Below are positions 27,190-35,644 of a stretch of 64,000 nt of DNA, one piece after another. The stretch covers positions 2,530-66,529 of the forward strand of contig NZ_NIWD01000008.1 of NCBI RefSeq assembly GCF_002277025.1. Direction: 5' to 3'. Under the pieces are notes generated by a model that saw only the letters and a program-made list of their open reading frames with translations, did not search any database and was not told the DNA's origin. Every line of letters starts with the position of its first letter. Position 1 is the first letter of the stretch. This stretch comes from Sphingopyxis sp. GW247-27LB (GTDB lineage: Bacteria > Pseudomonadota > Alphaproteobacteria > Sphingomonadales > Sphingomonadaceae). A program made the translations under genes and the position numbers.

Positions 27190-28376
27190 CGCGCCATCGC
27201 CGCCAGCGCGCGCCAGATGATGGTCTTTTGAATCTCGGTCGAGCCGCCGTAGATCGTCTGCGCGCGCTCGAAGAGATAGGATTGGACGGCGAGCGGGCCG
27301 AAGCCGGGCACCGCCGGCGCCGCGGCCGTCCAGTCGGGCTCGTCGCGGCCAAGCATCGGCAGCCGCGCCCGGCCGGCGAGGTCGATCGCGAGTTCGCTGA
27401 TCGCCTGCGCGCATTCGGTGCAGGCGATCTTGAGCGCGGCGGCGGTGGCCATCGATATCTCGGTTCGCAGCGAGCGCAGCACCGACGCCTCGATCGCCGC
27501 GAGCTTCGCCTCGACGCGCGCGGCGGCGAGCCGGAAGGCCGGGTCGCGGTCCATCGTGCCGCCGCCCGATGCCGGCATGTGCGCCGCCTCGGCCAGCAGC
27601 CGCGCGAGATCGCGCTTCTTCGCGCCGATATGCGCATAGGACAGGCGTTCGGTCTTCAGCAGCACATTGGCATAATGCCAGGCCTGCCCCTCTTCGCCGA
27701 TGCGATTGGCGACGGGGACGCGGACATCGTCGAATTCGACGCGGTTGAGTTCGTACGATCCGTCGATCAGGCGGATCGGGTGGATGCGGATGCCCGGCAG
27801 GTCGAGCGGCGCGCAGATCAGCGAAATGCCCTGCTGCTTGCGTTCCTCGCGGCTCGTCCGCGCGAGGCAGAAGATCCAGTCGGCCCATTGCGCGCCCGAC
27901 GTCCAGATCTTCGTGCCATTGAGGATATAGTCGTCGCCGTCGCGCACCGCCGAAAAGCGGAGCGAGGCGAGGTCGGACCCCGCCTCGGGCTCCGAATAGC
28001 CCTGCGCCCAGAAGGCGCGCGATTCGAGGATCGCGGGCAGCCATTCGGCCTTTTGCCGATCCGAGCCGAAGGCGGCGATGATCGGGCCGATGTAGATGAC
28101 CGCCATCGGAATGATCGCGGCGGCGTTCGCGAGCTCGAGTTCCTGATCGAAGATATAGCGCTGCGCCGGCGTCCAGCCGGTGCCGCCATGGTCGCGGGGC
28201 CAGCCGACGCCCAGCCAGCCGCGCGCGTGGAGCGCGCGCTGGGCGTCGATGTGATCCTGCTTGTCGAGCTGCTGGCCGGCGGCGTTCTTGGCGATGACAT
28301 GGGCAGGGTAATCCGCCGCGAAAAAGGCCCTGACCTCGTCGCGAAACGCCGCTTCCTCCGGCGTCAGCTTCAGCAA
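27186..28376 (-). CDS. Acyl-CoA dehydrogenase, large subunit 1
   Basis: 396 residues. Seen: GYSEPEAGSDLASL in the middle domain and YGGSTEIQKTII at the C-terminus. The only start codon in this frame is TTG at 28376, with a weak ribosome-binding site. A strong GGGAGG eight bases before an ATG at 28396 opens an 8-codon reading frame whose TGA overlaps the TTG region. Translation may restart from this mini-cistron, or a one-base difference may hide a longer protein. Translationally coupled to the small subunit, and 35 bases after TonB receptor 2. Confidence 0.85.
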   Translation of the reverse strand: MLKLTPEEAAFRDEVRAFFAADYPAHVIAKNAAGQQLDKQDHIDAQRALHARGWLGVGWPRDHGGTGWTPAQRYIFDQELELANAAAIIPMAVIYIGPIIAAFGSDRQKAEWLPAILESRAFWAQGYSEPEAGSDLASLRFSAVRDGDDYILNGTKIWTSGAQWADWIFCLARTSREERKQQGISLICAPLDLPGIRIHPIRLIDGSYELNRVEFDDVRVPVANRIGEEGQAWHYANVLLKTERLSYAHIGAKKRDLARLLAEAAHMPASGGGTMDRDPAFRLAAARVEAKLAAIEASVLRSLRTEISMATAAALKIACTECAQAISELAIDLAGRARLPMLGRDEPDWTAAAPAVPGFGPLAVQSYLFERAQTIYGGSTEIQKTIIWRALAAMAR

Positions 28377-28396
28377 GGCGCTATCTCGCGGCGCAT
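28370..28396 (-). CDS. Possible leader mini-cistron (8 codons)
   Basis: ATG at 28396-28394 with GGGAGG at ideal distance, reading MRREIAPC then TGA at 28372-28370. The stop overlaps the TTG start of the acyl-CoA dehydrogenase large subunit (28376-28374). Either a coupling peptide or the sign of a frameshift in the real start. No known homolog is claimed. Confidence 0.3.
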   Translation of the reverse strand: MRREIAPC

Positions 28397-28411
28397 GACC
28401 CGAACCTCCCT

Positions 28412-30826
28412 TTACCGGCGTTCGGATCCGAATTTGAACCCGACGCTGACCCCACCCGAAATCCCGCGGGTCAGCGAGGTGTAATAGCCGAAGGAGGTGG
28501 TGAACAGGTTGCGGTACACATTATTCTGGTTGAGGATGTCCTTCGCCCAGAGCTGGACGTAGAATTTGTCGTCCGGCGGGGTGAAGGTGGCATAGAGGTT
28601 GACCGTGTTGATCGCCTTCTGGATCGGCGCGCGCCCGATCCCGGCGGGATAGGGAGTGCCCGTTTCGTCGACCCCCGCGGCATAGAAGCCATAGGGGGCA
28701 TGGTCGAAGCGGCTGATGTGGCTGTAGAGTCCGCCAAGTTCGATCTTGGCGTCATTGGGCAGCGGGATGGTATAGCTGCCCGTCAGGCTGGCCATCACCT
28801 TGGGAGTGACGGGCAGGCGGGTCCCCGAACAGTCGGCGTCGGCGCCGGGAATCTGCGACAGCCCCGCGCCGTTGGGCCGATAGATCAGGCAGGCCGGAAA
28901 CTCGTCATATTGCGCCTTGAAGAAGGTCGAGAAGCTGGCGTTGAGATTCAGCCGGTCGTTGGGGTGGAAGCCCGTTTCGATCTCGAGCCCCGAAATCGTC
29001 GCCTTCGCCGCGTTGATCGAAATCTGCGTGTTGAGGTCGGGGTCGACGATCGCGACCTGCAGATTCTTGTACTTGTAATAATAGGCCGCGGCGTTGAACG
29101 TCAGCTTGCGGTCGAAGGCGGTGACCTTCAGCCCGGCTTCGATGGCATCGATGATCTCGGGCTTGGTCGCCTCGACATTGGTGATCGTCGAGATGTTGTA
29201 GACCCCGCTCTTGAAGCCGCGGTTGTAGCTCAGATAGCCCATCACATCGTCGCTGAACTTCTGGTCGAGCACCGCGCGGTAGGTGACTTTCTGGAAGGGC
29301 GTCTTCAGCCCGGTGCACGTCGGCGTCGCCTCGCAAGTCGCGAGCGAGCTGCCGGGGATCGCGAGCAGCCCGCCGGCGCCGTCGGGCGTGTAGGTGATAT
29401 TGCCGTTATCCTTGTCGAGCGTCGAGGTTTCGTCGGTGTAGCGCACGCCGACGGTCAGCTTGGTCGAATCGGTGAACTGGTAGGACGCCTCGCCGAAGAT
29501 GCCGAGCGATTCGACGGTGACGAAGGCGCTCTGGTCGATGAAGACCTTGCCCCCCGGGGCCTCGCCCGCGGCCGCGGCATCGAGCAGCGACTGCGGAACC
29601 TGATGCGGCCGCAACGGATTCGGTACCGGCAGGCCGACCACCTGGTCCTGTTGCGAATAGCCGTCGCGATAATTGATGTAGAATCCGCCGACGATCCACT
29701 GGAACGGGCCGCTGCCGTTCGACGTCAGGTTGATCTCCTGCTGATAGGCGCGGCCGTTGAGGTCGGTGTCGAACCAGAAGACGGGGATCGGCGAGGCGTC
29801 GAGATCGAGCTGCACCCCCGAATTGTCGTGGTGATAGGCGGTGATCGACTTGAGGTCGAAGATGCCGAGATCTGCGTCGAGGGTCAGCGACGCGCCATAG
29901 CCTTCGTAGCGGACCTCGGGCGGGATCTCGCCATAATAGGCGCGGTCGGGACGGCTGATGTCGAGCCCGAGGATCGACTGGGCGAGCGCGCCGCCGAGCG
30001 TGGTCGGGCCGCCGCGGACGGGCTGGACCGCCATCGGCGCATTGTTGTGGCCCTTGGCCCAATAGCCGGCGAGCGAGGCCGAGAAATCGGACGAGGGTTC
30101 CCAGAGCAACGTGCCGCGCACACCATAGCCGAGATCGCCGCCGACGCGTTTGCCGGCGCCGTTCGAGGGGTTGAGATTCTTGATATAGTCGTACTGGTCG
30201 CGATAGAATCCGCTGGCGGCGAACGACAGCGTCGGCGCGATCGGGGCGGTCACGAACAGGCGCCCGCCCGCCTCGTCGGTCCCGAGCGTGCCCTCGGCGA
30301 AGGCGCCGAATTCCTGGCTCGGCTTCTTGGTGGTGACGAGGATCGCGCCCGAGGTCGCGTTGCGCCCGAACAGCGTGCCCTGCGGCCCGCGCAGCACCTG
30401 CACCGACTGGACGTCGGGAAAGCCCTGCAGCATCAGGCCGGTCTTGTCGGTCTGGTAGACGCCGTCGATATAGACCGCGGTCGTCGCCTCGTTGCCCGGC
30501 GTGATGTTGCGCCCGCCGACGCCGCGGATGAAGGGCTGGGCCTGGCTCGACCCTTCGGTGATCAGCAGCGACGGCGTCACCTTGGCGAGATCCATGATGC
30601 CCTGCACGCCCTGCTTGGCGAGCGTGTCGCCGGCAAAGGCGGAGATGGCGATCGGCACATCCTGCAGCGCTTCGCTGCGTTTCTGCGCCGTCACCACGAT
30701 CTCGTTCCCGGTGCCGGTGTCGCTTGCCGACGTCTCCGCCGGAGCATCCTGGGCGCAGGCCGGCACGGCGGCGCCGGCGATCGCGCCGGCAGCGGCGCTG
30801 AGCAACCATTTCGAAGTCTTACGCAT
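28412..30826 (-). CDS. TonB-dependent outer-membrane receptor 2
   Basis: 804 residues. Signal peptide ending ACA-QD, TonB box NEIVVTAQKR, plug (PFIRGVGGRN, LRGPQGTLFGRNATSGAI), beta-barrel and aromatic C-terminus. Close paralog of receptor 1 through plug and barrel, for example the shared DDVMGYLSYNRGFKSGVYNI. ATG 30826 follows GGGAGGG. Likely the second gene of an operon that begins with the P450 (94-base gap containing a GCGGC-GCAGA-GCCGC hairpin just before the ribosome-binding site). Imports a related substrate. Confidence 0.92.
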   Translation of the reverse strand: MRKTSKWLLSAAAGAIAGAAVPACAQDAPAETSASDTGTGNEIVVTAQKRSEALQDVPIAISAFAGDTLAKQGVQGIMDLAKVTPSLLITEGSSQAQPFIRGVGGRNITPGNEATTAVYIDGVYQTDKTGLMLQGFPDVQSVQVLRGPQGTLFGRNATSGAILVTTKKPSQEFGAFAEGTLGTDEAGGRLFVTAPIAPTLSFAASGFYRDQYDYIKNLNPSNGAGKRVGGDLGYGVRGTLLWEPSSDFSASLAGYWAKGHNNAPMAVQPVRGGPTTLGGALAQSILGLDISRPDRAYYGEIPPEVRYEGYGASLTLDADLGIFDLKSITAYHHDNSGVQLDLDASPIPVFWFDTDLNGRAYQQEINLTSNGSGPFQWIVGGFYINYRDGYSQQDQVVGLPVPNPLRPHQVPQSLLDAAAAGEAPGGKVFIDQSAFVTVESLGIFGEASYQFTDSTKLTVGVRYTDETSTLDKDNGNITYTPDGAGGLLAIPGSSLATCEATPTCTGLKTPFQKVTYRAVLDQKFSDDVMGYLSYNRGFKSGVYNISTITNVEATKPEIIDAIEAGLKVTAFDRKLTFNAAAYYYKYKNLQVAIVDPDLNTQISINAAKATISGLEIETGFHPNDRLNLNASFSTFFKAQYDEFPACLIYRPNGAGLSQIPGADADCSGTRLPVTPKVMASLTGSYTIPLPNDAKIELGGLYSHISRFDHAPYGFYAAGVDETGTPYPAGIGRAPIQKAINTVNLYATFTPPDDKFYVQLWAKDILNQNNVYRNLFTTSFGYYTSLTRGISGGVSVGFKFGSERR

Positions 30827-30920
30827 ATCACCCTCCCATGCTCGGCGGCTCTGCGCCGCTCGCGTTTTCAAGCTATCGATGTGTCGCGCAGCTCCCGCGC
30901 CGGTCGTCGGGTCCGCGCCC

Positions 30921-32117
30921 TCAGGCGGGGCGGAACGAAACGGGCAATGTCTGCAGCACGCGCGATTCGCCCACCGCGAAAGCGGGGCGGAAATCGTCGC
31001 GGATGCGCAGATCGGGCAGGCGGTCGAAGACGGCGCGGATCAGCGTTTCCATCAGCGTCTTGGCGAAATGCTGGCCGATGCAGATGTGCGCGCCGCCGCC
31101 GAACCCCAGATGATCGTGCTCGTTGCCGATCGGCCGGTCGAATCGCACCTGGTCGGGTTCCGGAAACTTGCCCGGATCGTGATTGGCGGCGCCGTTCATC
31201 GCCATCACATAGTCGCCGGCCTTGAGCGGACAGCCTTCGAGCTCGGTGTCGCGGGTGACGGTGCGCCGCAGTCCCTGGATCGGCGAGGCGTAGCGCACGA
31301 ACTCGTGGAGCGCCTTCGGGAAATCGACCTCGCCGTCGAGGAGGCGCGCGCGTTCGTCGGGATGCTCGATCAGATACCAGAGCGCCATGCCGACGACCGC
31401 GCTCGTCGTGTCGAGCCCGCCGAACAGCACGAGGGTCGCGATGCCGACGATCTCCTCGTCGGTCAGCGCCTCGCCGCCGATCCGCGCGTCGATCAATATC
31501 TGCATCAGATCGTCCTCGGGCGGCGTGCCGCGCCGCCGCGCCGCGAACTCGTAGAGATAATTGCTGAGTTCCTCGCCGTAACGCGCGCAGGTGTCGGGGT
31601 CTTCGACGCGCATGCGGGTCAGGAAATCGAGCTTGTGCGCGAGCATCGCCCAGTCGGCCTTGGGGACGCCCAGAAAGGGCATGATCACCGTGGCGAGCGT
31701 CGGGCGGACCAGCTCTTCCTGCAGCTCCGCCTCGCCCTTCGGGGCGATCTCGTCGAGCAGGTCGCCGATGATCGCGTCGAAGCGCGGGCGATATTTCAGG
31801 ATCGCGTCGGGCAGGAAGATCGGGTTGAGCAGCTTGCGCATCCGCGTCTGCTGCGGCGGGTCGAGGTCGATCGGATAGAGCGGCAGCGGCTGTTTCGGCA
31901 GCGCGGTGCCGTCGGCCGAACTGAAGGTGCGGAAGTCGTCGTAGACCCGCCGCGCCGCGGCATAGTTGGTGGTGTACCAGAATCCGCCCAGCTTTTCCGA
32001 CCGGGCGACGGGACAGCCCGACTCGCGCACGCGGTCGTAAAAATCATAGGGCCGCTGCATCAGCACGCGGTCGTGCTGGCTGAAATCCTGGGCCGAATAT
32101 CCTTCGGGTTTCGCCAC
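30921..32117 (-). CDS. Cytochrome P450
   Basis: 398 residues, soluble bacterial class I type. Heme-ligand Cys346 in FGGGAHICIGQHFA, I-helix oxygen-activation motif GGLDTT (233-238) and K-helix E272-x2-R275. GTG at 32117 is chosen because GGGAGA lies eight bases upstream and a family C tandem operator is further upstream; the longer TTG-started frame would run through the operator. Hydroxylates a hydrophobic acid or ester using electrons from the [2Fe-2S] ferredoxin at 35182-35502. No ferredoxin reductase is present in the window. First gene of a likely P450-TonB receptor-acyl-CoA dehydrogenase operon. Confidence 0.88.
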   Translation of the reverse strand: MAKPEGYSAQDFSQHDRVLMQRPYDFYDRVRESGCPVARSEKLGGFWYTTNYAAARRVYDDFRTFSSADGTALPKQPLPLYPIDLDPPQQTRMRKLLNPIFLPDAILKYRPRFDAIIGDLLDEIAPKGEAELQEELVRPTLATVIMPFLGVPKADWAMLAHKLDFLTRMRVEDPDTCARYGEELSNYLYEFAARRRGTPPEDDLMQILIDARIGGEALTDEEIVGIATLVLFGGLDTTSAVVGMALWYLIEHPDERARLLDGEVDFPKALHEFVRYASPIQGLRRTVTRDTELEGCPLKAGDYVMAMNGAANHDPGKFPEPDQVRFDRPIGNEHDHLGFGGGAHICIGQHFAKTLMETLIRAVFDRLPDLRIRDDFRPAFAVGESRVLQTLPVSFRPA

Positions 32118-32171
32118 GTCTCCACTCTCCCGAAAAAGGGGCCGCTTGCGGGCCTTACATAGTCGCCGCAA

Positions 32172-32213
32172 TGTCAATCAATCGAGAGCAGATGTCAACC
32201 AATCGATTAATTA
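32172..32213. promoter_or_regulatory. Family C tandem operator, sites C2a and C2b
   Basis: TGTCAATCAATCGA at 32172-32185 repeats as TGTCAACCAATCGA at 32193-32206, exactly 21 bases (two helical turns) apart. The second copy extends into ATTAATTA. Lies 55-96 bases upstream of the P450 GTG. Same-face tandem placement suggests cooperative binding. Confidence 0.55.
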
Positions 32214-32323
32214 TTTTGCTCGAATAATGGGGCGTCAATCCGACGAGCCAGCGCCATCCTGTCGCGGAATCCAACTTTACAGGTCGAAGGAAATGGACAG
32301 GACGGCAAAAGCGTGAAACATTG

Positions 32324-32340
32324 CAATCAATCAATTAACT
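32324..32340. promoter_or_regulatory. Family C operator, site C3
   Basis: CAATCAATCAATTAACT, ending directly before the GGAGCG ribosome-binding site of molybdopterin enzyme 3. Binding here would block the transcription start or early elongation. It shares the divergent gap with C2a/C2b, so P450 and the molybdopterin enzyme are probably co-regulated. Confidence 0.5.
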
Positions 32341-32350
32341 GGAGCGAATC

Positions 32351-34483
32351 ATGCGACCAGCGACGGGCGAGGACGGGGATCATGTCACTTTCTGCCGCAT
32401 CTGCACGGCGGTGTGCGGGCTGGTGGCCACAGTCGAAGACGGGAAGGTCGTGCGCGCGCGGCCCGACCCCGATAATCCCTCGTCGCAGGGCCACGCCTGT
32501 GTGAAGGGCATCTCCTACCACGCGGTCACCCACGATCCCGATCGCGTCACGCGCCCGATGAAGCGCGTCGCGCCAGGGCGGTTCGAGCCGGTCGGCTGGG
32601 ACGAGGCGCTCAACGATATCGCGCGCCGGCTGTCGGCGATCATCGCCGAGCACGGCCCCGACGCCGTCGCGAGCTATCAGGGCAATCCACCCGCCTATGC
32701 GACCGACGGCATGACCGGCTTCCGCATGTTCCTGAAGGCACTCGGCACCACCAAAATCTACGGCGCGGGCTCGCAGGACACCAATGCGCGCTTCACCGCC
32801 AATTGGGTGCTCTACGGCAGCCCGCTGACGATCGACGTGCCCGACGTCAACAACGCCGATTTCATGATCATCTTCGGTGCCAACCCGCTCGTTTCCAACG
32901 GGTCGCTGATCTTCACGCCCCGGGTACGGCACCAGCTCGACGCCGTCGCGGCGCGCGGCGGCGTCGTGGTGGTCGACCCGCGGTGCAGCGAAACCGCGGC
33001 GCGCTACGAGCATGTCGCGATCGAGCCCAATTCGGACTGCTGGCTGATGCTCGCGATGCTGCGGACGCTCGCGGAGGAGGGGCTGGCGGACGAGGCGTTT
33101 CTCGCCGCGCGCTGCGCCGGCTGGCCCGAACTGCGCGCGGCGCTGACCGGGATCGAGTTCGCCGAGGCGGCGCGGCGCACCGGGATCGGAGTCGATGCGA
33201 TCAAGGCGCTGGCGCGGCGCCTCGTCGCCAGCCCGCGGTCGGTCTGCTACGGCCGAGTCGGCATCTGTCGCGGCCCCTATGCGACACTGGCGAATTTCCT
33301 GCTGTCGGCGCTGAACATGGTCGGCGGGACGTTCGGGCACGAGGGCGGCAGCACCTTCGCCACTCCCGTCCTTGCCGGGAGCGACCGGGCGACCACCGGC
33401 GGCTATGACGAGGTCCGCAGCCGGATCGGCAATTTCCCGAGCGTGACGCAGTTCCTGCCTTCGGCGGTGATGCCCGACGACATTCTGGAACCCGGTCCCG
33501 GGCAGGTGCGGGCGCTGCTTTCGCTCGGCGGCAATGTGCTGCTCGCCGCGCCGGGGGGCGAGCGGTTGCGGCGCGGTCTCGAACAGCTCGAGCTGTCGGT
33601 ATCCTTCGACCTCTATATCAACGAGGCGGGGTCCTATGCCGACTATGTGCTTCCGGGGCTGACCTTCTACGAGCGCGCCGACCTGCCGATGGTCCCGTTC
33701 ATGAGCATGGTGCAGCCTTTCCTCCAATATACCGAGCCGGTGATCGCGCCGGTGGGCGAGGCGCGCAGCGAGTTCGACACCTTCTGCGCTATTCTGGGCC
33801 GGATGGGGCTGCGCATGCCGGCGGCGTCGCCCGAAGAGGCGGCGGCGCAGGCGGCGGGCGGGCAGATGCGGCCGCTCGAAGTGCTCGACGGGGCGATCCG
33901 GCAGGGGCCGGCGGGGGCGGCCGGCTGGTCGATCGATCGGCTGCGCGACCATCCGCACGGGGCGATGCTCGACATTCCGATCCCCTGGGGCAATCCCGAC
34001 AAGATCGCGCACGCCGACGGGCGGATCCACCTGTGGGACGATCTGATCGCGGGCGAGCTCGACCGTCTGCTCGCGACGCCGCCGGCCAAAGGGCTGAAGC
34101 TGCTGTCGCGCCGCGACATCCGCTCGCACAACGGCTGGCTACACAATGTCGACCGGCTCGTCCGCTCGCAAAAGCCGACGCTGCACATCCATCCCGACGA
34201 TGCCGCCGCCCACGACCTGGCCGATGGCGACCGCGCGATCCTGTCGAACCGCTTCGGCGAAATCGAGGTGGAGGTCGAGGTCAACGCCGACCATCTGCGC
34301 GGCACGGTTTCCTACCCGCATTGTTTCGGGCATGGCAGCGGCGGGTGGCAGCGTGCCAACCGCGCGGGCGGCGCCAACATCAACATCCTGCTCGGCCACG
34401 GACCCGATGTCGTCGAGGCGGTTTCGGGGACGACGCTGATGGACGGAATTTCGGTGGAACTGCGGGCGGCTCAACCCGCCTGA
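32351..34483 (+). CDS. Molybdopterin-dependent oxidoreductase 3
   Basis: 710 residues. [4Fe-4S] ligands C15, C18, C22 and C50, followed by Lys52. GSQDTNAR at the formate-dehydrogenase Cys/Sec position, as in paralog 2. The C-terminal domain has RSHNGWLHN and SYPHCFGHGSGGW. ATG 32351 follows GGAGCG. No Tat signal and no partner subunits, so probably cytoplasmic and linked to an unknown electron acceptor. Divergent from the P450 with family C operators between. Ends 16 bases before the convergent TetR gene. Confidence 0.85.
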   Translation: MRPATGEDGDHVTFCRICTAVCGLVATVEDGKVVRARPDPDNPSSQGHACVKGISYHAVTHDPDRVTRPMKRVAPGRFEPVGWDEALNDIARRLSAIIAEHGPDAVASYQGNPPAYATDGMTGFRMFLKALGTTKIYGAGSQDTNARFTANWVLYGSPLTIDVPDVNNADFMIIFGANPLVSNGSLIFTPRVRHQLDAVAARGGVVVVDPRCSETAARYEHVAIEPNSDCWLMLAMLRTLAEEGLADEAFLAARCAGWPELRAALTGIEFAEAARRTGIGVDAIKALARRLVASPRSVCYGRVGICRGPYATLANFLLSALNMVGGTFGHEGGSTFATPVLAGSDRATTGGYDEVRSRIGNFPSVTQFLPSAVMPDDILEPGPGQVRALLSLGGNVLLAAPGGERLRRGLEQLELSVSFDLYINEAGSYADYVLPGLTFYERADLPMVPFMSMVQPFLQYTEPVIAPVGEARSEFDTFCAILGRMGLRMPAASPEEAAAQAAGGQMRPLEVLDGAIRQGPAGAAGWSIDRLRDHPHGAMLDIPIPWGNPDKIAHADGRIHLWDDLIAGELDRLLATPPAKGLKLLSRRDIRSHNGWLHNVDRLVRSQKPTLHIHPDDAAAHDLADGDRAILSNRFGEIEVEVEVNADHLRGTVSYPHCFGHGSGGWQRANRAGGANINILLGHGPDVVEAVSGTTLMDGISVELRAAQPA

Positions 34484-34499
34484 GCCGCGCCGTCTGCGA

Positions 34500-35132
34500 T
34501 CAGGGGGCGAGGCCGCGCAGATAGATGTCGCAGACGAGTTCGGCATATCGCTGCTTGATGCCGTCGTCGAGGCGCTCGATCCCCAGGGTCGCGGGAACCG
34601 AATAGCCGGCGTGGAAGATATGGTCCGCGGCGCCGACGAGGCAATAATAGAGCAGCCCCGGATCGACGTCCTTGAGCACGCCTTCGCGAACGCCCTGCGC
34701 CACCATGTCGCGATAGACCTCGATCATCGGCTCGATGAAGATCTGGGCGACCCGGCGGCTGGCCTCGGGGCTGCCCGATTCGACCATGTAATGGATCAGC
34801 CGGTTGATATAGGGCGATTTATAATAGGCGTTGATGATCCCGTTGATATGGATCTTGAGCTTCTTCTGCGCCGGCATGTCCATGTCGCTCAGCGCCTTGA
34901 GCGACGCCATCGCGGTTTCCGCGTCGCGTTCGAGCAGCGCGAGCAGCAGGCCTTCCTTGTTGCCGAAATAATATTTGATCATCGCCGAATTCACCGACGC
35001 GCGCTGCGAAATCTCGTTCAGCGACACGTCGATATTCGTGGCTTCGGACAAAAGCTCCGCCGTCGCGTTCAGCAGCGCGGCGGCCGATGCGGTACGCTCG
35101 TCGCCCCGCCGTTTCGCTGCCTTCGCCGTCAA
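34500..35132 (-). CDS. TetR-family regulator, likely reader of family C sites
   Basis: 210 residues. Helix-turn-helix VSLNEISQRASVNSAMIKYY, then a long helical ligand domain. Start is TTG at 35132 with GGGAG seven bases upstream; there is no in-frame ATG near the N-terminus. Lies 49 bases after the ferredoxin gene on the same strand, and that operon has site C4 in front of it. The position suggests autoregulation and control of the P450, ferredoxin and GMC operons by the same protein. The ligand is unknown. Confidence 0.84.
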   Translation of the reverse strand: MTAKAAKRRGDERTASAAALLNATAELLSEATNIDVSLNEISQRASVNSAMIKYYFGNKEGLLLALLERDAETAMASLKALSDMDMPAQKKLKIHINGIINAYYKSPYINRLIHYMVESGSPEASRRVAQIFIEPMIEVYRDMVAQGVREGVLKDVDPGLLYYCLVGAADHIFHAGYSVPATLGIERLDDGIKQRYAELVCDIYLRGLAP

Positions 35133-35181
35133 ACGCTTTCTCCCTCCATAGGTGCGATGCTGGATGGACCGTCCCCCGCGG

Positions 35182-35502
35182 CTATCGTTGGGACTCGGGA
35201 AGGATCAGTGTCAACCCCTCCAGTTCCTGCGACATCGCGATCTGGCAGGAAAGACGACTGTTCGGGCGCGGGTCGTTGACGCAATCGAGCATCTCGCTCT
35301 CATCCGTCCCCGCCGGGCCGACGCGGTCGATCCAGTCGGGCGCGACATAGACGTGGCAGGTCGCGCAGGCGCAGACGCCGCCGCAATCGGCGTCGATGCC
35401 GTCGACGCTATTGTCGCGCGCGCCGCGCATGACCGAGTTTCCGATCTCGATCTCGATCGTCGTGACAGCTCCGTCCGCGCTCTGAAAATTGACGCTCGGC
35501 AT
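35182..35502 (-). CDS. [2Fe-2S] ferredoxin, adrenodoxin/putidaredoxin type
   Basis: 106 residues. Cluster ligands C40-x5-C46-x2-C49 and C86; the surrounding CGGVCACATCHVYV is typical of ferredoxins that reduce bacterial P450s. ATG 35502 follows GGGAGACGG. Very probably the partner of the P450 at 30921-32117. It could also feed the Rieske oxygenases. First gene of an operon with the TetR gene. Confidence 0.92.
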   Translation of the reverse strand: MPSVNFQSADGAVTTIEIEIGNSVMRGARDNSVDGIDADCGGVCACATCHVYVAPDWIDRVGPAGTDESEMLDCVNDPRPNSRLSCQIAMSQELEGLTLILPESQR

Positions 35503-35543
35503 CCCGTCTCCCTCGTTTTGCGGCGTCGTCGATCAACGCACTT

Positions 35544-35559
35544 TCAATTGATCAATTAA
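35544..35559. promoter_or_regulatory. Family C operator, site C4
   Basis: TCAATTGATCAATTAA, the most symmetrical family C site (12-base perfect core AATTGATCAATT). It lies 42 bases upstream of the ferredoxin-TetR operon in a divergent gap shared with site C5. Confidence 0.6.
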
Positions 35560-35605
35560 TGAGGCATGGAGGAACTGTCAACGAAGACGCATGTCGGCAT
35601 CAATC

Positions 35606-35622
35606 TTAATTAGTCGATTGAT
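35606..35622. promoter_or_regulatory. Family C operator, site C5
   Basis: TTAATTAGTCGATTGAT, 23-39 bases upstream of the GMC dehydrogenase ATG at 35645. An earlier ATG at 35591 lies upstream of this site, which supports the later start. Faces C4 across a 46-base gap. Confidence 0.55.
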
Positions 35623-35644
35623 GTATAAGATGGACGGAGAGAAT

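Noticed and set aside
28700-31225. 841-residue open frame antisense to TonB receptor 2
   Set aside because: Composition is Arg/Gly/Asp-rich with no domain; it is a mirror of high-GC codon bias. The same applies to long antisense frames at 1785-3773, 22533-24635, 32327-34129 and 59602-61314.
32351-34483. Selenoprotein or formate dehydrogenase assignment for the molybdopterin enzymes
   Set aside because: No in-frame TGA at the metal-ligand position and no Cys there; the SxD motif argues against it.
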